From the NCBI RefSeq assembly GCF_002803065.1, contig NZ_NNBL01000016.1, forward strand, positions 1 to 64,000: 64,000 nt of DNA, written 5' to 3'. The translations under genes were made by a program, and so were the position numbers. Positions within the stretch are counted from its first letter, which is position 1, and every line of letters starts with the position of its first letter. Source of the DNA: Streptomyces sp. CB01635. GTDB taxonomy: Bacteria; Actinomycetota; Actinomycetes; Streptomycetales; Streptomycetaceae. This document shows, piece after piece, positions 1 through 9,303 of this stretch. The notes beneath the pieces were generated by a model. That model made no database searches and was not told the DNA's origin. It saw nothing but the letters and a program-made list of their open reading frames with translations.

Positions 1-33
1 ATCTCCGCCATCCGCTCCACACCCATCGCCTAA
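1..33 (+). CDS. Possible C-terminal end of an upstream gene (partial)
   Basis: Frame 1 reads ISAIRSTPIA and then TAA, with coding-like codons. It could be the tail of a gene that begins before the window, but eleven codons are too few to be sure. Confidence 0.25.
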   Translation: MSAIRSTPIA

Positions 34-400
34 CCGCACCACCCCGCACAAACGCCCCCACCACTACAGGTGGGAGGGCTACGAGGCCTGGGGATTGTGG
101 GCCCGACCGACAGCGGAGCGGCTTCGGCGCTGTCCTGGCAGGCGCCGCAGTCAACGGCTCCGGCAGTCATCGGCGCCCTGGCGGCCCCGTCCACCCGCGC
201 CGGACCCGGACCCGGCCCGAATCCGAACCGTCCGCCCCGCCGACCCACCTGAACCGACCCGGCCGCCCGATGTCCGTATCTGTGGCATACCGGGCCGTAC
301 AGCCATGGCGCGCGCCGCCTACGCGACGGATGCTGAACAGGTCGGCGGACACGTCGGCAGTGAATCGGCAGGACGAGGCCATCGCGTACGGAAGGTCCGG
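34..400. other. Unassigned interval upstream of the HD hydrolase
   Basis: Open frames here on both strands are arginine/proline-rich antisense-type frames with no recognisable domain. The promoter of the HD/GlxA pair should lie here, but I cannot point to convincing -35 and -10 hexamers. A GGAAGG ribosome-binding site lies at about 390-395. Confidence 0.4.
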
Positions 401-1057
401 GTGAGCATGATGAACAACGACGGTGCTGCAGTGGCGGGTGTGGCCGTGCCCGACACCAAGCTCGCGCGCGAGGCGGAGCAGCTGGTACGGGACACGACGA
501 GCGAACTGATCTACCACCACTCGAGGCGGGTGTTCTTCTTCGGGGCGCTCCAGGGCCGCAAGCTCGACCTCTCCTACGATCCCGAACTCGTCTACATCGG
601 CGCCCTGTTCCACGATCTGGGACTGTCCGAACGCTTCCACGGCAGCGGTCGCCGCTTCGAAGTCGACAGTGCCGACGAAGCCCAGCGCTTCCTGACCGCG
701 CGCGACGTTCCGCCGGACAGTGTGCGCCGCGTGTGGACGGCGATCGCCCTGCACACCACGCCGGGAGTGCCCCAGCACATGGAGCCGGAGGTCGCGCTGG
801 TGACCGCCGGCGTCGAGTACGACGTGCTCGGCATCGGCTACGACGACCTGTCCGCGGCCGACCGCGCGGACATCGTCGCCCTGCATCCGCGGCCCGACTT
901 CAAACACCGCATCCTCGCGGCCTTCACCGACGGTGTCGCCCCGAAGCCGGACACCACCTTCGGCAACGTGAAGGCCGACGTTCTCGCCCACTACGTGCCC
1001 GGCTTCGAGCGCGGCGACTTCGTGCGGACGATTCTCGACTCGAAGTGGGAGCAGTGA
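401..1057 (+). CDS. HD domain-containing metal-dependent hydrolase (cyanamide-hydratase-like)
   Basis: The product is about 218 residues. It shows the spaced histidine/aspartate pattern of HD phosphohydrolase-fold proteins: an early HHSRR, the HD pair in GALFHDLGLSERF, and a later ALHTTPG histidine. The arrangement resembles the small HD proteins annotated as cyanamide-hydratase-like; the substrate cannot be told from sequence. The GTG at 401 sits just after a GGAAGG ribosome-binding site; ATGs at 407 and 410 are alternatives. Translation ends inside the start of the next gene (GTGA overlap at 1054-1057), so the two are translationally coupled. The longer upstream frame lacks coding character and was not used. 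Confidence 0.8.
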   Translation: MSMMNNDGAAVAGVAVPDTKLAREAEQLVRDTTSELIYHHSRRVFFFGALQGRKLDLSYDPELVYIGALFHDLGLSERFHGSGRRFEVDSADEAQRFLTARDVPPDSVRRVWTAIALHTTPGVPQHMEPEVALVTAGVEYDVLGIGYDDLSAADRADIVALHPRPDFKHRILAAFTDGVAPKPDTTFGNVKADVLAHYVPGFERGDFVRTILDSKWEQ

Positions 1058-2061
1058 GCCCAAGAAGGCCGGCGGCGCCGACGATCGTAATCGTCGCCTT
1101 CGACCAGGTACAACTCCTCGACGTGACGGGGCCGACGGAAGTATTCACCACAGCGACCGCCACCACCGGCGGCGCCGCCTACGACGTGCGGATCGTCTCC
1201 CCCGACGGCGCCGACGTCCGCACCTCGTCAGGCGTGCGGATCGGCGTCGACATCGGCCCGGACGCGCTGCCACGCCGCATCGACACCGTCCTGGTCCCCG
1301 GACGCAGCGACTGGCGCGCCGCCGTACACGACACGGAACTCGTCGCCTTCACGGCCCAACTCGCCCGCCGCGCACGGCGGGTGGCGTCCGTCTGCGCAGG
1401 CGCCTTCCTCCTTGCCGAGGCAGGCCTCCTGGACGGTCGGCGAGCCGCCACCCACTGGCGGCTCGCCGCCGACCTCGCCACTGCCTACCCAGCCGTAACC
1501 GTCGCCCACGACCCCATCTACGTACGCGACGGTCCCGTCGTCACGTCGGCCGGGGTGAGCGCGGGGATCGATCTGGCGCTCGCCCTGGTCGAGGAGGACC
1601 ACGGCGCCGACACCGCCCGCGATGTGGCCCGTGAGCTCGTGGTGTTCATGGCCCGCCCCGGCGGCCAGTCACAATTCAGCGCCCGCCTCACCCCCGCCAC
1701 CGGACAGCACCCCGCAGTACGCGCCGCCATGGACGCCGCCGGAGCAGACCCGCGGGTGGCGTCCGACCTCACGGTCCTGGCCGAGGTGGCCGGCGTGAGC
1801 CCTCGCCACCTCACGCGGCTGTTCCGGGCCGACACCGGAATGACCCCCGGCCAATACATCGAATCCGTACGCCTGGAGGCGGCCCGCGCCCTGCTCGAGG
1901 GCGGCGGCGACCCGGTCGAACACATCGCGCAGGCAGCCGGGTTCGGCTCATCGGAGAGCATGCGCCGGGCGTTCCAGCAGACGCTGGGGGTAGCGCCCAC
2001 CGAATACCGCGCACGATTCCGCACCACCCACACCACCAACCCCACAGTCACCCCAGCCTGA
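1054..2061 (+). CDS. GlxA-type transcriptional regulator (DJ-1/PfpI plus AraC HTH)
   Basis: This 335-residue protein has an N-terminal DJ-1/PfpI-like amidotransferase fold (IVIVAFDQVQLLDVTGP near the start, nucleophile-elbow region VCAGAFLLAEAGLL at about 110) and a C-terminal AraC-type double helix-turn-helix ending in SSESMRRAFQQTLGVAPTEYR. Members of this family activate or repress genes for small-molecule metabolism; the DJ-1 domain is usually a sensor, not an enzyme. The GTG start at 1054 overlaps the stop of the HD gene, so the pair forms an operon and the HD hydrolase is its likely target or partner. Confidence 0.9.
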   Translation: MSPRRPAAPTIVIVAFDQVQLLDVTGPTEVFTTATATTGGAAYDVRIVSPDGADVRTSSGVRIGVDIGPDALPRRIDTVLVPGRSDWRAAVHDTELVAFTAQLARRARRVASVCAGAFLLAEAGLLDGRRAATHWRLAADLATAYPAVTVAHDPIYVRDGPVVTSAGVSAGIDLALALVEEDHGADTARDVARELVVFMARPGGQSQFSARLTPATGQHPAVRAAMDAAGADPRVASDLTVLAEVAGVSPRHLTRLFRADTGMTPGQYIESVRLEAARALLEGGGDPVEHIAQAAGFGSSESMRRAFQQTLGVAPTEYRARFRTTHTTNPTVTPA

Positions 2062-2080
2062 ACCCGCAACACCGCAAACC

Positions 2081-2107
2081 GAGCACGCGGAGCACGCCGA
2101 GCACGCC
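2081..2107. repeat. Three tandem 9-bp units
   Basis: GAGCACGCG, GAGCACGCC and GAGCACGCC follow each other in the convergent gap between the GlxA-type gene and the TetR gene. No function is evident. Confidence 0.7.
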
Positions 2108-2256
2108 GATGCGGGCGCCCGAGGTGTCATCACGATGCCGGCCGGCCCACGCCACCACCTGCCGTGGCCCGCGCATCGCCAACAGCAGTCGGGCATGCGT
2201 TGGTCAGGCGGAGGGAGCGCCTTGGGGCCGGCGAAAGATGACGACGCGCCCCTCTG

Positions 2257-2844
2257 TCAATCGACTGCGACAGCGCGCCGGACACAATCGCGGAGAAGGG
2301 TACGGCGCTGTTCGTGCAGGTCGGGTGACTCCTGGGCGGTCGCCGCGTAGACGTTGCTCACCGGCGACCAGGCCATGGACATGGCGATGACCATGGCCAT
2401 CACATCGAAAGGGTCGCCCTGACGCACCCGCCCGGCGGCTTGCGCTTCAGCGACGGCCCGCAGCTTGCGGTCGTCGTAATGGTCGTGGTTCTCGACGAGG
2501 TGGCCGACCGGTCGGCGTTCCAGGCGTGCCCAGGTGGCCAGCCGGATGAGGTCCGGGCGCCGGAGGTACTCGTCGTAGAGGCGCACGGCCCAGTCCGCAA
2601 GGTCGTCCGCGTCGATCGGAACGACGTTGGTAATGCGCTCCAGGGAAGCGAAGAAGATCGCGTCGAAGAGCTTTTCCTTGTTGCCGAAGTAGGCGTAGAG
2701 CTGAGCCTTGTTGGTGCGGGCAGCGGACACGATCCGCTCGATGCGGGCTCCGGCGATGCCGTGCTGGGCGAATTCCTGGGTCGCCACATCAAGAATGCGC
2801 TGGTAAGTCGCGGCTCCGCGCGAGGTCAGGGGCTGGTCCGCCAT
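2257..2844 (-). CDS. TetR-family transcriptional repressor
   Basis: This is a 195-residue protein starting MADQPLTSRG. The N-terminal TetR helix-turn-helix spans about residues 10-60 (ILDVATQEFAQHGIAGARIE, then TNKAQLYAYFGNKEKLFDAI), followed by a variable ligand-binding half. The ATG at 2844 is preferred over the longer frame because it begins directly before the conserved DNA-binding domain and leaves the intergenic operators free. It is divergent from a zinc alcohol dehydrogenase 97 bp away, and two near-identical 18-bp boxes lie between the genes. It most likely represses itself and the dehydrogenase in response to a small molecule. Confidence 0.9.
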   Translation of the reverse strand: MADQPLTSRGAATYQRILDVATQEFAQHGIAGARIERIVSAARTNKAQLYAYFGNKEKLFDAIFFASLERITNVVPIDADDLADWAVRLYDEYLRRPDLIRLATWARLERRPVGHLVENHDHYDDRKLRAVAEAQAAGRVRQGDPFDVMAMVIAMSMAWSPVSNVYAATAQESPDLHEQRRTLLRDCVRRAVAVD

Positions 2845-2859
2845 GCCCGCGACGCTACC

Positions 2860-2877
2860 AGACAGAACAGTTGGTTT
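2860..2877. promoter_or_regulatory. TetR operator candidate, TetR-proximal copy
   Basis: AGACAGAACAGTTGGTTT matches the copy at 2910-2927 at 15 of 18 positions. The two copies are exactly 50 bp apart, so they face the same side of the helix. This copy lies 16 bp upstream of the TetR start codon. Confidence 0.6.
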
Positions 2878-2909
2878 GCTTGACGACCGCATCGCGCCTA
2901 CGATCCAAT

Positions 2910-2927
2910 AGACCGAACAGTCTGTTT
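2910..2927. promoter_or_regulatory. TetR operator candidate, dehydrogenase-proximal copy
   Basis: AGACCGAACAGTCTGTTT contains an AGAC-N6-GTCT inverted repeat, a common TetR-family operator layout. It lies just before the GGGAGG ribosome-binding site of the dehydrogenase. Confidence 0.6.
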
Positions 2928-2941
2928 ACGGGAGGCATGCC

Positions 2942-3985
2942 GTGCGCACAACGACCGGATGGCTGGCTGACGGCCCGACCGCGAGGCTGCGACGAACGCC
3001 CCTGGAGCGTCGCGATCTCCGCCCCGATGATCTTGCGGTTCGGATCGACTACTGCGGCGTCTGCCACACCGACCTGCACGCGCTCCGCGCCCACGACAGC
3101 AAAGCGGGGCAACCCCTGGTCCCGGGGCACGAGTTCACGGGAGTGGTGACCGAGATCGGACCCGCTGTCAGCCGCTTCTCGGCCGGCGACGGAGTCGCGG
3201 TCGGCAACATCGTCGACTCATGCGGCGAGTGCTCCATGTGCCAGGCCGGACAGGAGAACTTCTGTCACGCCTTCCCGACCCTGACCTACGGCGGCACCGA
3301 CCGGCACGACGGATGGACCACCCTGGGCGGATACTCCCGCGAGTACGTCGTCCGGGAGCAGTTCGCCTACCCCCTTCCCCCAGGTCTGGACCCGGCCGCC
3401 GTCGCTCCCCTGCTCTGCGCCGGTGTCACCGTCTGGGAGCCCCTACAGGCTCTGGGCGTAGGCCCGAGCAGCCGCGTCGCCGTCGCCGGATTGGGAGGCC
3501 TGGGGCATCTCGCGGTCAAGATGGCCGTGGCCCTCGGCGCCACGACTTCGGTCGTCAGCCGCTCACCGGACAAGGCCGAGGACGCCCGCCGTCTCGGCGC
3601 GCACGGGCTCATCGTCTCCACGGATCCGGAACAGATGGCCAAGGCCCGGGACAGGTTCGACGTCGTCATCGACACCATCTCCGCCCCGCACGACCTCGGC
3701 CCCTACCTGAAGCTGGTCGCGCTGGACGGCACGCTCAGCCACCTCGGGCACCTCGGACCGGTCACCGTGGAGACGATGGACCTCCTCGTGGGGCGCAAGA
3801 AGCTCAGCTCCGCAGGCAGCGGCGGGCGTCCTGCGACCGCCGCCATGCTGGACTTCTGTGCGGAGAACGGCATCGGCGCCGACATCGAACTGCTCCCCTC
3901 GGCACAGGTGAACGAGGCCCTCGACCGCCTCCGGCGAAACGACGTCCGCTACCGCTTCGTACTCGACATGTCCGACCTCAGCTGA
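2942..3985 (+). CDS. Zinc-dependent alcohol dehydrogenase (YahK/cinnamyl-alcohol dehydrogenase type)
   Basis: This 347-residue medium-chain dehydrogenase likely interconverts alcohols and aldehydes with NADP(H). Catalytic zinc ligands appear as Cys38 in YCGVCHTD and His63-Glu64 in PGHEFTG. The structural zinc lobe has Cys94, Cys97, Cys100 and Cys108. The nucleotide-binding loop is VAGLGGLGHLAVK at about 180. The GTG start at 2942 has a GGGAGG ribosome-binding site 6 bp upstream; the ATG at 2937 is out of frame. It is divergent from TetR with paired operators between them, so induction by a TetR ligand, perhaps an aldehyde, is likely. Confidence 0.92.
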   Translation: MRTTTGWLADGPTARLRRTPLERRDLRPDDLAVRIDYCGVCHTDLHALRAHDSKAGQPLVPGHEFTGVVTEIGPAVSRFSAGDGVAVGNIVDSCGECSMCQAGQENFCHAFPTLTYGGTDRHDGWTTLGGYSREYVVREQFAYPLPPGLDPAAVAPLLCAGVTVWEPLQALGVGPSSRVAVAGLGGLGHLAVKMAVALGATTSVVSRSPDKAEDARRLGAHGLIVSTDPEQMAKARDRFDVVIDTISAPHDLGPYLKLVALDGTLSHLGHLGPVTVETMDLLVGRKKLSSAGSGGRPATAAMLDFCAENGIGADIELLPSAQVNEALDRLRRNDVRYRFVLDMSDLS

Positions 3986-4060
3986 GCGGACAGGACTCAG
4001 CGCCTCATCCGGTGCGCCGCATGCCTTGGAAGTCGCCCACACACGAAACCCCCACCCCAG

Positions 4061-4804
4061 CTACGACGTTTGTGCAATTCGGTAGACGGAGACATGAGAG
4101 GGCGACTCGGCAGTGAAGGCGCCGCCCGCCCAGTCCGCATGCCTGCTTTCCAGTTCGAATCCAGCCAGCTGGGCCATGAGGTCGAGTTCCCCCGGCCAGA
4201 TGTAGCGGTGAGGGCTGCGGAACAAATGAGCCTGCGTGGTCTCGTCGAACCGGAAGTGGTGTGACACGACGTGCTGACGCAGCACGTCGTAGGTGTCCAG
4301 GCCGATGTAGCCGGCATCGGCCTGGCAGACCATGGCTGTCTGGCCCGGCGGGAGCTTGCGCAGCTCAGGTACCCAGAGCTCGATCACGAACCGACCACCG
4401 GGCTCGAGGTGTCGGGCCGCATTGCGGAAGCACTCGACCTGCTCAGCCTGGGTGAGCAGGTTGGAGATCGTGTTGTAGACGAGATAGACCACGGTGTACT
4501 TCCCCGGGACGACGGTGGTCGCCATGTCACCCATGATCACCGGGATCGTTGCTTCGTCCGCCTTGGCGCGCAGTTGCTCCACCATCGGCAATGACAATTC
4601 GATGCCGGTGACAGGAATCCCTCGCTCGGCGAGCGGGACGGCTACGCGGCCGGTCCCGATGGCGAACTCAAGCGCGGCTCCCTCTCCTGCGAGCTCGGCG
4701 AGGCGGTTCACGGTCGGACCCAGGACCTCAGGCGCGAACATGCCCGATCCCGGTGTGTCGTAGCGCTTGGCAACATCCGCGTCCCAGATTTTCGCCTTCT
4801 CCAT
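4061..4804 (-). CDS. Class I SAM-dependent methyltransferase
   Basis: This is a 247-residue protein from the ATG at 4804 (MEKAKIWDADVAKRYD). Motif I of the Rossmann methyltransferase fold is LEFAIGTGRVAVPLAERG, followed by the acidic end of strand 2 (TGIELS) and a post-motif region GDMATTVV. The C-terminal half carries the usual substrate-binding cap. The acceptor is unknown. The open frame extends 50 codons upstream, but that part has no methyltransferase homology pattern. It converges on the alcohol dehydrogenase. Confidence 0.85.
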   Translation of the reverse strand: MEKAKIWDADVAKRYDTPGSGMFAPEVLGPTVNRLAELAGEGAALEFAIGTGRVAVPLAERGIPVTGIELSLPMVEQLRAKADEATIPVIMGDMATTVVPGKYTVVYLVYNTISNLLTQAEQVECFRNAARHLEPGGRFVIELWVPELRKLPPGQTAMVCQADAGYIGLDTYDVLRQHVVSHHFRFDETTQAHLFRSPHRYIWPGELDLMAQLAGFELESRHADWAGGAFTAESPSHVSVYRIAQTS

Positions 4805-5182
4805 TCCGCTAACGCTCGCCGCTGACCTACGCGATGTCCAGCGAATAACCGCCTCGTTCCGTGAGGGGATCTCGTCCAGGGGCAGCACCCGCGGCTGGAT
4901 GGCGACGCCCCGGGCCACAAAAGCGCCGCCAAGGCCAACAGGCCGACGCCCCAAGCGCGTATCCGACTGGCCCGGTCGCGGAAGTCAAGGTCGTACTCTC
5001 GTGATGACATGGCGGAGGAATCCAGCCGCGGCTTCTCGCTGCTCCTGGCGCTGGCCTTGGTTGTAACCTGCACCGCTTTCCCCGCTGGCGGCCACTTGGC
5101 GGGGAGCCATCAGGCCACCAGCGGGAACACTGCGTTGATACTTCTGGGGCATCTGCTCGACGGTCGCCTCGGGCAGCCGGGG
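4805..5182. other. Unassigned interval
   Basis: Minus-strand frames of 60-150 codons cross this stretch but show no domain. One includes a short hydrophobic run (WGVGLLALAALLWPG), which could be a decayed membrane-protein piece. I see no clear gene, promoter or terminator. Confidence 0.4.
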
Positions 5183-6099
5183 CTACGGACGGCGCACGAT
5201 CCTGCCGTGGGTGTGCCCCCGTTCCAGCTCGCTGAACGCGTCTCGCACCCGCTCCAGCGGGTAGGTGCGGTCGATCGGCACCTCCAACTCCCCACACGCG
5301 GCGAGCCGGGCCAGCTCACCGAGCACGACCACGCATGCCGCCGAGCCTGCTCCGTATGCCCGCGCACCGACTCTGGCCGCGGCGTGCCGATCCCGGATCG
5401 TGTTGATCCGCTCGGGCCGCACGCCCAACTCCACTGCCAGCTCCACGTAGCCGTCGCCGAGCGTGTCGATGAACGCGTCGACGTTCCCGCCGGCGGCCTG
5501 CCGGATCCGCTCTGCAGCGCCTCCCCCGTACTCGACCGGGACGACACCGCGGTCCCCCAGCCAGGCATGGTTTCGCTCGCTCGCAAGGCCGATCACCGTG
5601 GCGCCGCGCCGTCGCGCGAGTTGCACGGCAAGCGACCCGACGCCGCCCTCCGCAACGGACACCACGACTGTGTCGGCCGGCCCGGGGTCGACAGCGAACA
5701 CGGTGGCGTATGCGGTCGTGCCGGCCACGTACAACGGCCCGGCCACGTCCCAGGACAGCCCGTTCGGACGGGAGACCACATTCACGTCGTCGACCAGACG
5801 AACTCCGCGTGGCTCACTCTGTTATGGGTGAAGCCCAGGACGTCATCGCCCACCGCGAAGCCGCTCACCTGCGCACCGACCTCCCCCACGGCGCCGGCCA
5901 GGTCGCTGCCCTGGCCGGAGGGGAACGCAGCCGGCCGGCGTTCGTGTCGCGCGCCCTTGCGGATCATCGCCTCGCCGGGCTGGATCCCGGCCGCGCGGAC
6001 CTCGACCAGCGCCTGCCCGGGGCCGGGCGCCGGGCGTTCCACGTCCTCCACCCGCAGCACATCGATCTCGCCGTACTCGTGCAACCGCACCGCCTTCAT
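5183..6099 (-). pseudogene. Quinone-oxidoreductase-type NADP-dependent dehydrogenase, split by a frameshift
   Basis: The first 105 codons (6099 down to 5782) encode a zinc-less medium-chain dehydrogenase N-terminus, MKAVRLHEYGEIDVLRVEDV onward. The following 200 codons in another frame (from 5785) continue it with SWDVAGPLYVAGTTAYATVF, the nucleotide-binding VSVAEGGVGSLAVQLARRRG, and the family C-terminus LERVRDAFSELERGHTHGRI. Restoring one base in the GTCTGG at the junction, to GTCCTGG, gives HAEFVLVDDVNVVSRP, a continuous normal sequence of about 306 residues. The lesion is therefore a single-base deletion (or a sequencing error), and the rest of the frame is still intact. Confidence 0.8.
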
Positions 6100-6502
6100 G
6101 CGTGATCACCGCACTTTGTCGTTCGGACAGGTCCTGGACGGCCACGTGCGGGTTGCCACACGTCGACCGCGCCATCGCCTTCAACGACGCAGGAACGGTG
6201 GTGACTTCCCAGGAGTGCGTAACTGGGCGGCCGGGCACGGACTGTCCCGTCAGTCCGCTGCGGCCGTCGCCTCGCGCGCACCCGTGGCCAGGACGCCGGC
6301 GCGTTACGAACCGCTGAACAGCGCTCAAGGCCATGCCTGAGTTGTCCGTGTCGTGCGGCGCGATGCCGCGGTGCCGTCCTCGCCGACCCGCGCGGCCGCC
6401 CGGGAATGGGAGCCAAGGCTCGGCCGGAGCCCGTACGCGGTTCCGCGAGCCCGTTCAGCCCCCTGCCGCCCCTCGCCCCCGCTCCCGCTCCCGGGCGACC
6501 GG
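6100..6502. other. Unassigned interval
   Basis: The frames crossing this 400-bp stretch are arginine-rich and lack recognisable domains. It should carry the promoter of the oxidoreductase remnant; nothing else is evident. Confidence 0.4.
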
Positions 6503-8731
6503 TCACGTGCCGGGCCGGTACCTCCGCTCGACGTGCCCGGCGAGATCCTCGGGATAGAAGTAGACGGGCCGCAGAGCGCCCCGCGCATAGCGTTCGGCCT
6601 GGTCGCCGAAGTGCGGAGAGTCGGGGTGTCCGCTCACACCGCCCGCCGTCACCGCCCAGGCGCGAAGTCGCGGCCCGAACTCCACGACCGCCACGAAACT
6701 GTTGCCACTGGTGCCGTAGTAACGCTTGGTTCCCGGGTAGGCCTTCGCGCCGAACGAGGCGAGCGAGCCCCAGCGCGAGGAGGTGAAGGGCACCGGGATG
6801 CTGGGCTTGTCGTCGCTGAACTCCTGCACGATCGCAGCGTCGTTGCGCTGGTAGCGATTGATGTCACCCCACGGCACCCGCCAGCTGCCGAAGTCCCGCT
6901 GCAGCCGCTGCATCGCCGTCTCGAGGGCTCCGAGCTTTTGCGCGTTCGAGGCACGGTCGGCGATGTAGTCCCACACCGACATTCCGGCGTCCGCCGCCGC
7001 CTGGGAGGTGAGCGCCCACGTGTCTTCGCCCCAGAACACGGCCACCGACGTCGCAGGCGAATCGGCGGACCACCGGTGATCCCAGTCGCGCAGCAGACCG
7101 ATCGGACCGGCCAGCTTCCTCTTCCGCCCGCTCCCCTCGGGCAGTTGGTCCCACGCTGCCACGAGCCCCGGCAGCAACCGCGCGAAGGCGGTGAGATAGG
7201 GGTCGAACGCGGCGTCGATCAACGTCTGCGGGGTGAAGTCGTCGCGCGCGCTCAGTACCCGGATGGCCTGCGGCCCGCGCGGGTTCTCACCGAAGCGGTC
7301 GAAGTAGCGCGGATAGTCGGCCTTGTCGGGGCTGTCCGCGCCGGCGGCGGTCCAGGGCCAGTTGTTGGTGTTGAACGCCCAGCCGTTCTTCGGGTTCACA
7401 GCCTGCGGCATGCTGTCCAGGCTGTGCAGTCCACGCCAGTCGGTCGCCGGGTCACTGCCGCTGACAGGCTTGAGATAGTCGAACCGGTCGTCCCGCACCG
7501 GCATGAACTGCGGCATCAGGAAGGCGATCTCGCCCTTCGAGTCCGCGAAGAGCGTGTTGTTCGAGCTGTTTGCCTTGAGGCCCGCGACCCGGAGATAGCC
7601 CGCATAGTCCCGCGTCGTGGTGCGCAGGAAGCTCTGCTGGAGCGCCTGGACAGGCTTGTTCATCAGCGCACACGCGATCCACTTGCCGTCCGTCTCGCGC
7701 ACGATCGGGCCGTGGTGCGTCGCGTACGTCGTGAAGGTGCGCTTGCTCTGTCCGCCCTCCGCGGTACGGAAGGAGAGCGTGACCTTCTTCGTCGTGACGG
7801 GGCGCAGTTCGTCGCCGTAACGGTAGGAACGGGCTCCGTCGGCCCCTACCACGATCGTCTCGGCGAACTCGTCGATGTTGTCGACACCGCTCGACGTGTG
7901 CATCCACCCCGTCTCCGCGTTGAAGCCCTGGTAGATGAAGAACTGTCCCCAGGTGGCGGCACCGTAGGCGTTGAGTCCCTCGCGGCTCGTCACATGCTGT
8001 TCCGCGCGGAAGAAGAAGCTGGTGTGCGGGTTGATCAGCAGCAGTGCGTGACCGTCCCGCGTGTGGCTGGGTGCGATGGCGAAGCCGTTGGACCCCGTGG
8101 GTTCGCGCTGCACGAGGCCGCGCTCCTCGTCGGTCATCGGTACGTCACGCTTGTCGTAGAACGCTTCGAGCTGGGTGAGCAGCACCGACTCGATGTCACC
8201 TCCGATGCTGCCTTCGGAGAAGCTGAGCGGCATCCACGGCTCGAACCGGTCGAGCACACGCGGGCGCACCTCGGGGTGTGTCGCGAGGTAGTGGTTGAGT
8301 CCGTCCGCCCAGGCCCGCATCAACGCGCGCAGCCACGCAGGGCACTTCGCGTAGTCCTTCTTCAGCGCCTCCGGGTCGAGGAACAGCCGCTGGCGCAGGT
8401 CCTGCCATATCGCGCTCTCGCCCTCGGCCTCGGCGAGACGGCCCAGGGCGACAAGGTAATTCTGCTCGATCCGATTGAAGTCGTCCTCCGCCTGGGCGTA
8501 CATCATCCCGAACACCGCGTCGGCATCGGTCTCGCCCACGATGTGGGAAACACCCCAGTCGTCCCGGGTGATCGTGACCCGGTCTGCGTGTCTGCGTCGG
8601 CGGGCCTCGTCGGGCAGTGCCGGCTTCGCAAACGCGGTGCCGGTCTGCAGCCCCGCCGCCGCAGCGGCCAGCCCGGCCGCTCCGCCCAGGACGCGGCGCC
8701 GGCTCACCCCGGAGTTCTGCGCATGGCTCAT
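6503..8731 (-). CDS. Tat-exported penicillin-acylase-family hydrolase (Ntn hydrolase)
   Basis: This 742-residue precursor starts MSHAQNSGVS, followed by a twin-arginine signal (SRRRVLGGAAGLAAAAAG) ending near AFAKPA. The family is made as one chain that cuts itself into alpha and beta subunits. The new N-terminal nucleophile of the beta chain is visible as Ser214 in REPTGSNGFAIAP, preceded by the required glycine. The oxyanion and substrate-pocket region follows (NPHTSFFFRAEQH, later KANSSNNTLF). Such enzymes hydrolyse amide bonds of penicillins, acyl-homoserine lactones, lipopeptides or other acylated metabolites; which one cannot be read here. The ATG at 8731 was chosen because the Tat signal begins there. 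Confidence 0.9.
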   Translation of the reverse strand: MSHAQNSGVSRRRVLGGAAGLAAAAAGLQTGTAFAKPALPDEARRRRHADRVTITRDDWGVSHIVGETDADAVFGMMYAQAEDDFNRIEQNYLVALGRLAEAEGESAIWQDLRQRLFLDPEALKKDYAKCPAWLRALMRAWADGLNHYLATHPEVRPRVLDRFEPWMPLSFSEGSIGGDIESVLLTQLEAFYDKRDVPMTDEERGLVQREPTGSNGFAIAPSHTRDGHALLLINPHTSFFFRAEQHVTSREGLNAYGAATWGQFFIYQGFNAETGWMHTSSGVDNIDEFAETIVVGADGARSYRYGDELRPVTTKKVTLSFRTAEGGQSKRTFTTYATHHGPIVRETDGKWIACALMNKPVQALQQSFLRTTTRDYAGYLRVAGLKANSSNNTLFADSKGEIAFLMPQFMPVRDDRFDYLKPVSGSDPATDWRGLHSLDSMPQAVNPKNGWAFNTNNWPWTAAGADSPDKADYPRYFDRFGENPRGPQAIRVLSARDDFTPQTLIDAAFDPYLTAFARLLPGLVAAWDQLPEGSGRKRKLAGPIGLLRDWDHRWSADSPATSVAVFWGEDTWALTSQAAADAGMSVWDYIADRASNAQKLGALETAMQRLQRDFGSWRVPWGDINRYQRNDAAIVQEFSDDKPSIPVPFTSSRWGSLASFGAKAYPGTKRYYGTSGNSFVAVVEFGPRLRAWAVTAGGVSGHPDSPHFGDQAERYARGALRPVYFYPEDLAGHVERRYRPGT

Positions 8732-9303
8732 GAGTTGCTCCACTCTCCTTCGAGGATCAGGGGATCGTTCGGCTACACCCGGTGTGGCGAGCGGTGGTCC
8801 ACGTGCCGGCCCCAACTCGATGACGCCTTCGGCCATCACCCTGATCGTCACCACCCACCGCGCAGCCGGCACCCACGACCGAGGTGACCCCCCGGACGGC
8901 ACAGGCACGTTTCGGTGATCACCTACGCGGACAGTCCTATCCAGGAAGCAGCCCCCTGACAAGGCTTCACCCCGCTGCAATCGGAAGTACTTCGTCCGGT
9001 GGGGAGCGGCTGTCCCAGGTGTCGCCGAAGAAGTCGCTTCTCCAGGGGTACCCCTTGCCACCCGCCGTCCCTGGCAGGGCGGTTGCATCGACGACTTGCT
9101 GCGCGGTATCGCCGACGACAAGGTGGCCGGAGCCCTCATCACCGACACCCTCGTCCTCCAGAGGGGCGGGCTGCGGGTGCCGAGGCGCCTGGGCGGCGAA
9201 CTGAATGGGAAGTCCGGCCCGGTTGAGCATCTGCCCGGTCGGCGCCTACGCCCGAGGCCGAGCCGGGGGAGAAACGCGTTGCCGTGCCGTCGCAGAGGTA
9301 GGC
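8732..9303. other. Unassigned 570-bp interval
   Basis: The acylase ribosome-binding site (AAGGAG and TGGAG on the minus strand) lies at its left edge. A plus-strand frame from about 9093 reads DDLLRGIADDKVAGALITD, which looks coding-like, but I cannot assign it and it lacks a sensible start and end. It may be a gene remnant. Confidence 0.35.

Noticed and set aside
5009..6340. 443-codon plus-strand open frame
   Set aside because: It lies opposite the quinone-oxidoreductase remnant and has no family pattern.
6353..8887. 844-codon plus-strand open frame
   Set aside because: It is antisense to the penicillin-acylase gene; its sequence has no domain and is arginine/valine-rich as expected for a GC-rich shadow frame.
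8932..9303. Possible transposase fragment before the GNAT gene
   Set aside because: A stretch reads as coding, but no DDE motif, terminal inverted repeat or target duplication could be seen.
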